Assembly: GCA_030737875.1 (NCBI GenBank)
Contig: CM060912.1
Coordinates: 210,317,231-210,381,230 of the forward strand
Direction of reading: 5' to 3'
Origin: Allium sativum
Lineage: Eukaryota; Streptophyta; Magnoliopsida; Asparagales; Amaryllidaceae
Length of the DNA: 64,000 nucleotides
The notes beneath the pieces are model-generated. The model was not told where the DNA came from and searched no databases. It saw only the letters and a program-made list of their open reading frames with translations. Shown here piece by piece: positions 36,965 to 49,080 of the stretch; within the stretch, counting starts at the first letter, position 1, and each line of letters opens with the position of its first letter. A program made the position numbers and the translations under genes.

Positions 36965-38572
36965 CTTTGCCGTTATTCCATTTATACTAACGGTCTGATA
37001 CAGAAATTTATATCGATTATATATTTATTTGATTTCTGTGAAAATTCCATATTTAATGGAAGTTGATTTTGGGTTTATCGTGAACTGTGTTTTAAATGAC
37101 ATTGGTTCTTTAACCCAGTTAAAGGCAAGATTAATTTCTTAAAAGTTGAATAATCATAAAGCTATGATTTTTTATATTAAAACCAAATTGGAGTTTTAAT
37201 AAATCTTTAAAAAGAAGATTTAAGAATAAATTTAAAAGAATTTATCTTTGATAAAATTAATGGGAACCATTGCATAATAATATGAATATTTTATTAAAAG
37301 AATATTCTGATTTGGAATGAGGCGTACGATGTGTCTTTATAGCACTTGATTTTTAATTATAAAATACGCGAGTTATTCGGAAAGACCGGGTTTAACCCAT
37401 TCTGAATAATTATTACGACGATTAAAGTCAAAGACATTGAAGATGGTGGATGAAGACCAACGATCTTCACATCGAATGGACGACTACTGATGCCCGACAT
37501 TGGCTAGCTACCAGTAAAGGGTTAAAGTGGAAGTTTGTCCGGACGTACTTGTTGATTGTCCGGATATGCGAGCACCTCATTTCCATATTGGACATACGGG
37601 ACGAGGAATAAGGTGTCTCCGGTTTCATTCGGACCCAGAACGGACTTATAAATGGATGTGTGTCTGACATTGAATTTCATTCCATGTAAATTAAATTGAT
37701 TTCTATTTAATATATATCTGTGGTGGCGGAAAATTTATTCTCTTTCTTAACACCCTTCTCTGAGACGTACGAGCTCAGATGTTATATATTGGTAGTTATC
37801 AATCGCATGGCGTGAATTGTCAATGTGGCACGCCAAGATGCAAATGATTAAGGCTTTTGTTGAAAAGCAAAGCCTTGTGGTTGATGATCAAAGCATAGCC
37901 TATTTCGGCATAGCTTTGTGTATAATGTTACCTTGCGAGCCTTACACCCCGGTAAGAGTCAGAAACGGAGTAAGGGAACGCAGGGAGAGCGCACGTTTCT
38001 TTCTAGCTAGAAGTGGTGTCAGCGACTTACCAGCCCTGACATTCTACTTATGTGGATGATGGAATTTTTGAGGCCTCGGATTTATCGGTCGCCAATGGCC
38101 GTATTATAGGTTCAAAAGGACCGGGGAGCATGTGTTCAAGGAATTGCCAATCCACTAACGTTATTTGTGGACCGGCCCTGCAGGATCCAAGGGCTTCCCG
38201 TAGGTGTGTTCCTGAGGCATTTGCTAGAGTGTCTCGAATCGGTAAGGAGATCGTTCCTAGCCTTGACTCTTGATGGAAACCCAATTTCCAATACGACACC
38301 ATGCGATTTTGATTATAGAACTAGTACGGCGACATAATTTATGCCGTCTATGATTGGTACATTATGATTGAAATGTTTTTGAAACATATATACACTAATA
38401 ATAATATCAAATCCGTTTTATCGTATCAAGCATTTTTGACCATTATAAGGTAAAACTCTATCCTCCGACTTGCGTTGCATTATGTGATAGGACCTGATTC
38501 TTATAATGGTTTCATTTTTCTAAAAAGCATTGCGTTGTTTAACGATTTACTTTATTTTATGCACTGGTAATC
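36965..38572 (+). repeat. Element D: 3' LTR, right part, resuming after E
   Basis: It continues the D LTR: a third copy of the degenerate repeat at 37065-37128, then a strongly diverged version of the family's 3' cassette (about 37390-38560), recognisable from the CGGTTTCATTCGGACCCAGAACG and GTGTCTGACA segments, a TTATTCGG...CTGAATAA stem near 37370-37410 and the AATATCAAATC...AAGGTAAAAC block near 38400-38455. The final part of the LTR is missing because fragment H follows. Open frames here overlap on both strands and show no known domain. Confidence 0.58.
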
Positions 38573-39392
38573 TGAAACACCCCACCTCCGTTAAGATCAC
38601 TCACAAAGGGAATGCCTTAACTTTGGTGGAGCATTTTAGGTAAAAATGCAGATAAATTACAAGACAGACAAATAAAGCAGTGGAAAATAAAGTCATTTTA
38701 TAAACAACTTAATTCAGTCAAGCTTTTACAACAATTTTCTCAAACATACTTAAATGTAATACATAGAACTTCTATCTTGATTTAAAAACTTCCAAGAATA
38801 AAAGAAGCATAAAAATAACAATGGTATTCCCCAATAAAGCATGAACCAACCATAGCAGTGGAAAAGAGAGTCCAAAGCAATACATCGACCATCTTCGAGC
38901 TTGGAAAGAAAACTGAGCTAAGTGATAACATTTCCTCCCTATGAACCTGGGGGGGAGGGGGGAACGGAAGAAAAGAGGCGAAACAAAACTAGGCCAGACA
39001 TAAGTCTGGTAAGTCCAGTGACTTTCAGCATATAAACAGGCAAAAATATCATGACATGAATAAACTGAATATAAGACAATACCATGATAATAGGGATAAC
39101 AAGATAACATAGGATAAACATAAGGCATGATAAGGCAAGATAAACTGAATGCGCTTCTACTCTTTCTTTGCTTCGCTACTACTTTGTTGTTCTGATTTCT
39201 ATATCTATCTCTGCACCACCTAACTAGTGTCCTAACTAGTAATCTATATAAAATGATAACGTGATCCCAATCCCCGTAATTGAGGTAGCCTTCAGGTGTA
39301 CATCTATCGTGAGGATTCCACCTCAATCAGCCTAATTGCCATGAACATGTTAGATGTACCCTTACTACCCTATCGATCGGCTCCCTACTTAT
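38573..39392 (-). mobile_element. Fragment H: LTR-like piece of another retrotransposon, minus orientation
   Basis: It begins TGAAACACCCCACC, which on the minus strand is an LTR-like 3' end (GGTGGGGTGTTTCA). The minus strand contains ACTTACCAGACTTATGTCTGGCC and TTTCCACTGCT, resembling parts of the E LTR (ACCAGACTTTTTGTCTGACCC and TTTCCACTGCT), which suggests a Tekay-like LTR. It is cut at 39393 by element F, so the rest should lie right of the window. A 184-codon minus-strand frame (38772-39326) has no recognisable domain. The assignment is tentative. Confidence 0.4.
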
Positions 39393-42300
39393 TGTAATGA
39401 CCCGGATTATTCAGCCGTTGAATTCTGAATATTTAAATTTGTTTTAAATATTTTATTTGAATTATATATAGGAATTTATAAGAAATTATTTAATTAAATG
39501 TAGTTTAAGTGTATAATTTATTTTATAATTTAAAATGAGCTCGAAATAGTCGCGATAGTTCGTAATTTAACGTTTTGAACTTCAATTTGATATACAGGAT
39601 TCAAAATAAGTCGGATTTCTTTGAAACAAGAAACGTTCGGTTCTGTTTAACTTTATTTTTCTAACGGAAGAGAAATTTCGAGATTTCGTCTTATATATTG
39701 GGAGTTATGTCCAAATCAAATTTTCAGAAAGTCACCGTGGAGTCGTGTATAAGCCATAATGGTTTATTTAATATAATTAAATACTGGATTCGTATTTGGA
39801 CAAGATCTTTGAGATGTAGTTATAATTTAATTTTTAGAATTTTACTGTAATTTTTAATTAATTAAATACGCAACTTTTTATTTGGATTATTTTGCACCCT
39901 ATATCAATATTTTGGGTTTCATTATATAAGTTAAACTACCAATATTATTAAATTTTTGGGATCGTGGTACCTCGTTGGACACGACCGTACTCTTATTTCT
40001 GTCCGTAGCAATTCAGACATGAACGAAAACCTTATGTACCCAACATAACAATCAACCTGTACCTGAATATACATGCTGGTTATACTGAACATGTTATTTT
40101 GAAAAACATATTGCTACTTAAGACCAACACTTGGAAAGGTGTGTATCCTCAAACCAGATGAAGATCATCTACATGCTTATCAAGTTTTTTTTTTAGTGTC
40201 AGGACCATAATCTATTCAACGCCGTGGCATCCAAAAACTTTTTCTCCGTGCGTACTAAGTCCTTATTTTCCAAACCGTGACTACCAATCTTATGAGCAAC
40301 GTGTTGTCCAAGCCAATTGAATCACCATGCTTTCCACGTTTCACTTCCGTGCTTCCCAAACAAACTATTCGTCTTCGTGCAAACCAAGGTAGCTTCCCCT
40401 TTTAAATAGTGTTTCTCTGCTCCTCATTTTTTTTGTTTTCTTAGATCCAAACCAAAGAAGTAAACCGAAATTTATAAATCAAATAAAATAAAAAGTGGAA
40501 ATTTCAAGGAAACAATAAATTGAAGGTAAATTTCTTCAAGATGGCATGCTCGTGCTCCTCGATTCCATCTCAGATCTGTAGGGTGCGATCTAAGTTTTTG
40601 GTGCTGTCGTCGTTTATGGCGGTAGGGTATCGGGGTGAGGCGGTTGCAGTGATGAGGTCGGGGTTGGCCCAGATGGTAGAGTATGGCGGCGGTTGGCTGT
40701 TGATAGGTCGAGGTGAGGTGCTGTCTGAGGCCAGTGACCTCCGGTGGTAGTAATCAACACAGACGGTGGAAAGGTTAGAGCAGTATTTGTTTCACAATGT
40801 ATTACAACCGATGGGTATTTTTGGAAGGCTTTGGGGGTTCTCACGTTATTTTGTTGTAACGTATGAAATGAGCAGGAGCTCAGCGTGGTGGTGGGGTGTC
40901 ATGTTTAGTTGCATTTTACTGTGTATATGGGGGTGGTACGGTGATGAATGGGTGATGAAATGGGATGCCATGGTTTTGTTTACGATTTCCAGTGGAAAGC
41001 AACAGGAAATAAACTGTTGCTTAAAGTGCCAAATGGAATTAGGTTATAAGTCCCACTATTATATATATATTAAGGAAGATGAATATAAATATTTAGAAGG
41101 AGACCAGGAATTCTTTTTGTGGTGATTGGGAAGTTCCCGGTGGCGCGTTGTCAGAGGACATGGAAGTTGCGAGGTGAGAAAGAGAGAGAGCACGGTGGTT
41201 TATTGCTGACGTCGGGTTTAAATGTGAATGGGATGTGCAGTGGTTCGATGGAAATACTGAGAGTTGAGTTCGTTGATGGTATAACTGTGAAGATGGTTTC
41301 ATATTGTATCATTTGGGAAGATACAGAAACTGATGGGTTCGAACTGGAAAGAAAAGTAATTGGAAGAGAAGAAGGAATTAGCAGCAGCAGCATGTTGATG
41401 AACGTTTTGGTATGTATTTTTTTGGTGAAGTTGTTCAATGCTGAGTGATTTTTGAACGATGGTATGGTGATCAGCGTAGGTAGAAAAAATGGGTTAACAA
41501 AAGGTAAATGGGTCATTTACATAGAACTGTGGAGTTCAGCATGGAGGGTAGTTGGAGTTGAACGATTGATTTGAAGTTGGAGCAAAAGGTCGAGCACATT
41601 CTTCAAGTTCTGACCGGGGAAGTAAAAGAATTTTCGAGGAAAAGATTAAAATTCAACGAAACTAGTCATGTTGGGACCGTAATGATGAGATCTACATTAT
41701 GGCACTGATGTGACTAAGGATGGAGCTACTGGAATTCTATAGAAAAATCAAACGCCTATTTGATTTTATACGAAAACCTAAGTAGCACCGTCAACTGCAA
41801 ATCAAGGTGAGTAAACTCACTATCTATGACTTATTTATATTTTTATATAAACGAGTTTTTAATTTATTTATAGTAATTTATACTATGTGATGGTTGTTTG
41901 AATGAATGATTGATAAAATTGGTTGAATAATTGATATAGTTATACCATTGATCAATTTTTAACGCTATTTACTATGATTAATGTTGACTAACATCTGTGG
42001 ATGCAGGGAAACAGGTTGGAGGGATCCAACTGGATTCCTCAACATTTATATTACTGTTTGTTATTTATTGTGATGTGTATACTATGATTGATTGTGCTAT
42101 GTTAAATTACCCTGACCCTAGAAATTTGGTATTTTAAATACCGTAATATATTTTCAAATATAGAAAAAGAAATTGAGATTTCATAAGGGGAATTTATTTC
42201 CAAGATACTAATTAAATTTTGAATGGACTAGGTAATGGAAACTTATTTAAATGAAATAAACAGGAAATTGATTATAAACGATGTTCATAAATTTAATAGA

Positions 42301-44941
42301 ATAATTTAGCGTTGGATAATTCAAGTTGAATTTATATAGAAAAGCGGGAATCGGGTTTGAAACTAATATTGGGAAATGATTTTGAACTTAGCAAATTATA
42401 AAGAAAATTTTAAAAGAGGTTTTAAATGATTGGAATAAGAATGAGATTTGTATAAAAAACTCTGAATAGAAATTATAAATAAAATTTGGGTTTAAGATAT
42501 TATTTTTAAGTATGAAAATCAAATTAGTTATTTAATTATTTATTTATTTACTTATTAATGGAATTAATAAGTACAAGTATATTTTTATATAAACCAAATG
42601 TTGGTAAATAGCGATTTTAATGCTGCCGTTATAATAAATGTTTTGTAATTCTAAACAGCGATCTTAACGCTATTGTTATAATAAGTGTTCTATAATTTTA
42701 GACAGCGATTGTTAAGTTGTTGTTAAAAGTAATGTTTTATAAATCAAATATTTGGAGACAGCGATTATAACGCTACCGTTATAATCAAAGTTTTTCCGTG
42801 AAAGAAGTCTGTTCTTATCCGAAGGTCGCGTAAGCAATGTTTGGTTTAAAGTTGTGAGCTTTGACTATTTCAAAGTTGAGAATGTTGTTCAGTTAAGGTC
42901 TGAGAGGTAAATATACCCCAACTTGATTGACTACATGATTGATGGAGAAATGGTTATGGTTCGATAATGAGGATTAGTTAGCATTTTGGTTAGCTAATGA
43001 TTGGTTAAGGTTTTGAGTTATAATAACGTTGTTTTATAACATCGCGTTAATTTAAAAGAATTTGAAATGTTTTTCCCAAATAAATTGAAAGATATTTTCT
43101 ACGAATAGAGAATGAAATGAATTGGTCAACGAGGAATTAAGAAAAGGAATTTCGTAATATTTCCAATGTTAATGCTATATATTTTCTGAATATAGAAAAT
43201 AAGGATTCGTTAATATATATATAGAATTGTTTTATAACTGGAGTAAGAGATATTTTCTCGAATAAAGAAATTAGATATTAGAAATGTTTTTCAAAGAATC
43301 GAGAGGGGAAATCGAGCTTCAAAAGGATACAAAAGATAGGGAAACAGGAACTGGAAATAATAATATAATCAGGAATTGATTTAAAGGGGCCAGTGTTGTT
43401 TGATGTTTGATCGGTAGAAATTTCCAATTGGAAATAAGAACGTTGATTGTATAGATGTTCCTTTGATAATTAAATCACCGACTATCAAGGTTTTGATTTA
43501 TTTTATACCTCCGTTGTCAGTATGGAGAGACCGGGATCAGATTTAATATCTGAAAACCACTCTGTATTGGTATAAGCGTTACATATCAACTTATGCTGAA
43601 GATAATTGAAGAGGGAGTAAGATGCAAGGGCTGTTCTGTTAATCCTAGGTAGAAATTGCCAAGATGGATTAATAGAACAGTGCCTTCGGTTTTCCCAGAC
43701 CCTGGGCAACTTGTAAGGACGAGTGTCTGACAGAGAATTTCCAAAGGAATTACTTACGTTGATTCCTTCAAACGTACGAAGTTGGTGGCAAAGAAGGGAA
43801 ACTTCTTTAGCCTAACAATCTGAGTGTTTTGGTGGGAATCAATTAGTGATTTCCGATGGATCTGACGATGTGGCATTCAAAGTGAATGGTGGCCAGATGT
43901 TCTGGAAGATAATTCAAACCTCAAGCCTCACAACCGGGAATTGACAAAAATCGGGCAGGCAGCATGGCTATGTGGGTCGCTCCCATTAGGATGTATAATC
44001 ACCTATCTAAAGAAATTATATTTGCTTCTTTAATCTATCGATGTTGTCCCTTTCGGGAATCGGTTGCTGATCCCAACCGTTGGTGATATACATTCGATAC
44101 ATTTAAGCAAAATGAGTGGTCGGTCATGTGTGGGCCGGGTTGCAAGACGTTCTTGTTGAACCCAGTGTATTCCCCTCTAGAGGTACACTATCGGAAGGTG
44201 GTTCCATACCTTGTCATGCTGGAAATCCAATCTCCAATAAGTGCCCTGCGGTTTTTGATTTTATATATATATGAAGCGTGAGATGCAAGCGTTCCGCTAG
44301 ATTCTATTTATTTGTTGTAGACACTATTATAATATCACTGGATTTGATATCAAAAATATTTTGGGCTATCGTGAGGTAAAAACCATCCGTGTTTATGTGT
44401 GGATCGGTCTTACGATTATCATTTCTTTTGAAAAGGATTTTGAAAGTTAAACCAATGGTTGGAGTTTACTCACACCAGTCCCATGACTGACCCGGAGTTT
44501 ATTTTGTTTTGTTTTCCCTAAACTCTTGGGTGCCAAAATTTGTACGGGCAATCAAGTAGTCGGGATTTTACAGATTCACTGGGAGGAGAATGAAGTAGGA
44601 GGCTTCACTAGTTAGTTAGAGACTATCATATTTTCCCGCTGTGTATTATGTTCGTATTTCAAAACATGTGTTTATAACTGTTCCAGAAATAGCTGTTGTG
44701 CTCTGATGATGGTATGTATATAAAGTTACTGAATTATATTTCAAAGTTATATTATCTAATATATTTTATTCGTTCCACTGTGAGTTTGTGATCTTCGTTT
44801 TCTTCTATTCTAACAGTTCTTTCTTTCTATATCTCATCCTCTAATTTCTTTCTAAATAATGATTCGTATTTCTGTGCAATTTGGGTTGGACGTGTGGTGT
44901 AATTAGTCGACTTAAAGAGTATGGAAATTCGGGCCATTACA
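39393..44941 (+). repeat. Element F: complete 5.5-kb 5' LTR
   Basis: It begins TGTAATGACCCGG and ends GGGCCATTACA next to a PBS. Modules: the U3 block (about 39570-39783), a TATA-like TTTTAAATAG near 40400, GC-richer leader segments (about 40540-41300), a putative intron 41807-42006, a hairpin near 42024-42045, four degenerate repeats with a CAGCGAT...AACGCTA core (42600-42800), and the conserved 3' cassette (about 43440-44630). A copy of this LTR starts at 59335. No coding sequence is accepted; a 109-codon frame present in both copies shows mostly amino-acid-changing differences. Confidence 0.88.
41807..42006 (+). promoter_or_regulatory. Putative LTR intron, element F 5' LTR
   Basis: A 200-nt stretch from AAG|GTGAGTAAA to a CTAACATCTGTGGATGCAG end, with branch-point-like CTAAC about 15 nt before the AG. 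F's other LTR has the same length (61751-61950). Splicing is inferred, not shown. Confidence 0.42.
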
Positions 44942-44943
44942 TT

Positions 44944-44955
44944 TGGTATCAGAGC
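44944..44955 (+). other. Primer-binding site of element F (initiator tRNA-Met type)
   Basis: Exact TGGTATCAGAGC two bases after the LTR end at 44941. Confidence 0.92.
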
Positions 44956-45524
44956 TGAAGGTTGAGTGATATCCTTGGCTCTATGGCGTGACTCAATAGA
45001 GATGGGGTTAGTAATACCCTAGATTGGGTTTGAGTGTGTATATATGAGTGCGTATTTGTAAATTTGATATAAAATTATTTTATATTGTGTCGGCTGGTTT
45101 GTTGAGTGGTTTATGAATTCTGGTCGATACAGGATGTACAACTATATTGATAGGTGTTTCTAAACTCTCGAACAAAGCAATTCGATACAATATTGTTTTA
45201 AAATGGGTAAATGAAATAATTTTGCCCAAAACTATTTCTGATATTAAAGGGAATAATTTTCTAAGAATTATTGATTTGGTTGATTGATATTACAATCAAA
45301 TGAAATTATAAAATACTGAAATGGTTGTACATATAACCAAATATAATTTGTATATGGGAAATATACAAATGAAACGAACTAAGGTTTGAGTTCAAACCAG
45401 AATTTGAGGATTTAAATCCCGGATGGTTTAAAAAGTATTTTTCTGAAGTATTATAAAGTAATATAACATTATTTGAAGGATCTTTGAATAAGAATGATTT
45501 AAATGGATTTTGATAGTAATTAAG

Positions 45525-45583
45525 CACTGAAATCACTTCAGTGGCAAGAAAATAATTCCGATGATGAGTCGCGACATCATCAG
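45525..45583 (+). other. Paired conserved hairpins in the internal leader of F
   Basis: The first hairpin is CACTGAA-ATCAC-TTCAGTG (7-bp stem). The second is CCGATGATG...CATCATCAG with one C-A mismatch and an 8-nt loop. Both lie about 600 nt after the PBS. Confidence 0.58.
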
Positions 45584-46028
45584 TATTCATTTTCAAGTTT
45601 CTGAGTGACGGATTGCTACCATAATAGTTTATTAATGGAAAATTTGTTATTTTTTTTAATTTCAAAGGTTTTGGATTTGTAAATGGTTGTGGATATATGT
45701 ATCTATATATTTCAAGCGAGTTTGAAATAAAAGCCGGGAATTTGAATTCTAGAATAAAGATTTAAGTTGTGTAAGTTAAATGAATTAGAATGATCAAAGG
45801 GAACCAAATGGATCGAAATTTTGAATAAAATCGTATTGGATTGGGAAAATTAAGTTGAGTAGCTTATAAATTTAAAGTAAATTAAATGAATTGAAATTTG
45901 ACTTAAGTTAAGTCGGATTGGATTAGATATAATCCTGAATGAATGGAATATAGAAGGATTTGAATGACTAAGATAAAATCGCTTTTACATAACAAGTTGA
46001 ATATACATTGTATGCTGCAAATTGAAAC

Positions 46029-46033
46029 TAAGT
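46029..46033 (+). repeat. Left target-site duplication of G
   Basis: TAAGT, identical to 58564-58568. Confidence 0.95.
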
Positions 46034-46638
46034 TGTAACGACCCGGATTTTAGCCAGTTAATATTGAATATTTAAATTATTTAATTAGGATAATAAGTTG
46101 ATTTTTATATTGAATTTATCAATTTAATAATCGGTATATGAATAATTATCTAATATATTAAATTATCATATTATGGAAACGATAAATAATTGGATTCAGA
46201 ATTTAAAACTGAAAAAAAAAAGGTTCAAATGGCTAATATAAATTATATATTGAATTATAACGATAGTTATCGATAATTTAAATTGTTTGAAACCATTGTT
46301 ATATTTTAGATTGAATTTAATTTAAATTGTTATTTCCTTTATTTAGTCGAATTAAATTACAGAGTCAGTTCCGTGAATTTTAAAATAACACCATAATCTG
46401 AAGGCGTAAATCGCTACGTTGAAAATAGCAGTTCGGGGTTATAAATTAAAAGGACCGCGAAATATTTTATTTTTTTAATTAAACAAAATCAAATCAAAGA
46501 AATTAAATTCGGCCGACCTACTTCTTTTATATCGCGCCACCCTATTTCTTTCCTCGAGCCAAATTTCCTGTCTTCCTCTTCCAATATCAAGGAAAACATC
46601 AAATTAATGTCTGTCGTACTGATGTTTCCTTGCGCCCT

Positions 46639-46645
46639 TATAAAA
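46639..46645 (+). promoter_or_regulatory. TATA-like box in the 5' LTR of G
   Basis: TATAAAA followed about 25-30 bp later by a pyrimidine-rich initiator-like stretch (CTCCTCTCTATTTTC). It is repeated in the 3' LTR at 53440-53446. If used, U3 is about 0.6 kb and most of the LTR is transcribed R/U5. Prediction only. Confidence 0.45.
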
Positions 46646-47314
46646 CCGCACTCCATCTCCTCTCTATTTTCAATCAACGTCGCTCCTCAAATAAATTCCT
46701 TCGTTCCTTCTTCTTTTTCTTTTTCTTTTTATCATCCGAAAAATCGATTCCTATCAGAAATTGAAAAAGGAAAATCGCCATCGCAGATAGCTCGACATCG
46801 AACTGGAGATGGGGTTTTCGACTTTGATAGGGTTTCCCGTTTTGATGTGGGGGGGTGCGCTGTTGATGAAGTCGACGGTGAAATCGAACTTGATAATGGT
46901 GGCAACAGTACGGTATTTAGTGGAGTATTGGGGTTTCGCTCGAACTAAGTTCGGTGGTGGATTTCATGGGCTGAGGACCGATGGCGATTCGGATTTAGGG
47001 TTTCGAGCCAGGCTCGACTGTTGAGGAAGGTGCGATGTTGGCAAACTCGGGGAATCGGGAGGAGCAGCGTTCGGTGGAGCAGCATGGAGGTGGTGGTATC
47101 TGTATTCTGGGGGATCGCGATTTGCTCCCTGAAGTTCATCGATGCAGTTGTAGCGGGCAGTTCCAGTTCTGGGGATGGGAGTCTCTGTTCGGCAATAATG
47201 TATTGAGGAAGAAGAAAGAGTTTAACCAGATTAAGGAGCACGATAAAACTCGTTCGAGGCGATTCGAAGCCGTAAGATCTGATTTCCACGAGACATTCAG
47301 CAAAGGAAATTACG

Positions 47315-47621
47315 GTGAGTAAATCTCACTCACCTTTAGAATTATTTTTATTTCATTAAAAATAATTGTTTGTTGCTTGTGTGCATGTTTTCTGGTTGTT
47401 TTATATATATTAGTTATTTAGGCTATTATATATATATATATATATATTGGGTTGATTGATTGGTTGGATTCCCGCAGTCTCATTAGCGGATGCCCGCAGT
47501 TTCATAGCGGATGATTACCCTATACGCCCCACACTATGATTAGTGGATGACCTTCTATACCGCGATATTCTGCCATGAAGCAGAATGGGTATTATTTATG
47601 TGCTAACATCTGTGGATGCAG
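47315..47621 (+). promoter_or_regulatory. Putative LTR intron, element G 5' LTR
   Basis: Donor ACG|GTGAGTAAA, end CTAACATCTGTGGATGCAG|GG, 307 nt. Inside are three short repeats with a GCAGT-TCAT-AGCGGATG pattern (about 47468-47550). The 3' LTR equivalent is 54115-54419. Splicing is inferred from the sites and their recurrence in B and F. Confidence 0.45.
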
Positions 47622-47633
47622 GGAAACAGGTTG

Positions 47634-47655
47634 GAGGAATCCAACTGGATTCCTC
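47634..47655 (+). other. GAGGAATCCA hairpin, G 5' LTR
   Basis: GAGGAATCCA-AC-TGGATTCCTC is a perfect inverted repeat 12 nt after the acceptor-like AG. An identical hairpin is in B on the minus strand near 3915-3940 and in G's other LTR. In F it carries changes. Confidence 0.65.
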
Positions 47656-47814
47656 AAAAATATATTATCTGTTGTGTTGTTTGTTGTTTGCTTGATTTCA
47701 TGTATTAATATATGACGTGTTAAAAATCAAATGATTGAAAAATGGAGTGATTTGATTGCTTTAAATATCACTGGGCCAAGTGTTAAATTTTTAAAATATC
47801 ATGAGAAAGATATT

Positions 47815-49080
47815 TGAGGTTTAAAGGAAAATTCTATTTTTCCCAAATAGAATTTGAAATTTCAAGTAGAATTTGAAAATATAGAATTTCAAATGGAATA
47901 TTGAAATAAAAATTTCAAAATAGAATTTTGAAATGAAATTTGAAAATAGAACATGAAATAGAATTTTTAAGTAAAAATTTAAATAGAATTTAAATATTAG
48001 AAAGGAGTTGAAATATTTGAAATACAAATGAAATTTCAAAATAGTACGTGAAAGGAAATTTTTAAATATATAATTCAAATGAAATTTGAGTATAAAATTT
48101 GAATTTTAAAGGGAGTTCAAATATTTGAATTTTAAAGGGAGATTGAATATTAGAAATTCAAATAGAAGTTCAAATAGAACTTGAATAGACGAAACTAGAA
48201 TGAAAAATAGAATTTGAATTCAAGGAATTAAAATAAAATTTGAATTCAAAGGAATTCGAATAAAGGAATTCAAATAGAGATTTGAATGTAGAATTTCAAA
48301 ATAGAATTTGAAATATAGAATTTCAAAGAAGAATTGAATAGAATTTGAAATATAGTATTTCAAGGAAGAATTCAAATGTGAAATGTGAATAGAGATTTGA
48401 ATGGAATTTAAATATGAAATTTGAATAGAGATTTTGAAATAGAAATTCAAGTGTTGAATTTGAACATGGAATTGAATACAGAAATTCAAGTAGAAATTTG
48501 AATATGGAATTTCAAAATAGAATTTGAAATAAACTCTAAAAATAGGATTTCAAAGTAGAAATGGGAAATAGAATTTCAAATAGGATTTCAAAATAGAAAA
48601 TCCAAATGGTTTTGAAATGGAATTTGAATTCAAGGGAATTCAAATGGATTTGAGTGAAGAAATTCAAATGGGGTTAAAAATGAATTTGAATATTAGAAAT
48701 TCAAATGGGGCTGGAAACGAATTTGAATAATGGAATTCAAATGGAAAAATGAAATTTGAATATAAGAGATTCAAATTGAATTCAAATAGGATTTGATCTA
48801 TGGAATTTGAATATGAAATTCAAATGGGTTTTAAACTATGAAAATTTGAATATAGAATTTAAAAGGAGTTTGAATATTTGAATTCCAATAGAATTCAAAT
48901 ATAGAAATTGGAATATAGAAAGTTCAAATGGAATTTAAATATAGAGTTTGAATAAGGGAATTCAAATAGAAATTCAAATATTGAATTTGAATATCAAATA
49001 GAAAAGGAATTGGAATTTGAATTTAGAATTCAAATAAAAGTGAGATTTGAATTTGAATCAAGGAATTCAAATAGAGTTAA
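47815..49080 (+). repeat. GAATTTGAAAT-type degenerate repeat tract, G 5' LTR
   Basis: About 1.27 kb made almost only of GAATTTGAAAT / AGAATTTCAAATR variants, giving many short overlapping palindromes. Its copy in the 3' LTR is at 54613-55880. A similar tract lies in the internal region of B (110-530). Confidence 0.85.

Larger units (their letters stand above)
44942..46033 (+). mobile_element. Element F: internal region, left part
   Basis: It runs from the PBS to the insertion point of G and holds the shared leader and the paired hairpins at 45525-45543 and 45558-45583. No protein motif. The last five bases, TAAGT, are the left target duplication of G. Confidence 0.82.

Noticed and set aside
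38772..39326. 184-codon minus-strand frame in fragment H
   Set aside because: It lies in LTR-like sequence, lacks any domain I recognise, and overlaps another frame. It is a chance frame.
47315..47621. GTGAGT...CAG stretch as part of a host gene intron
   Set aside because: It lies inside an LTR that is duplicated with target duplications and has no coding exons around it; if spliced, it belongs to the retroelement transcript.
47821..49080. Minus-strand Phe/Ile/Tyr-rich frames in the GAATT tract of G and similar frames at 243-530
   Set aside because: They are translations of a low-complexity AT repeat and not proteins, although they look like membrane segments.
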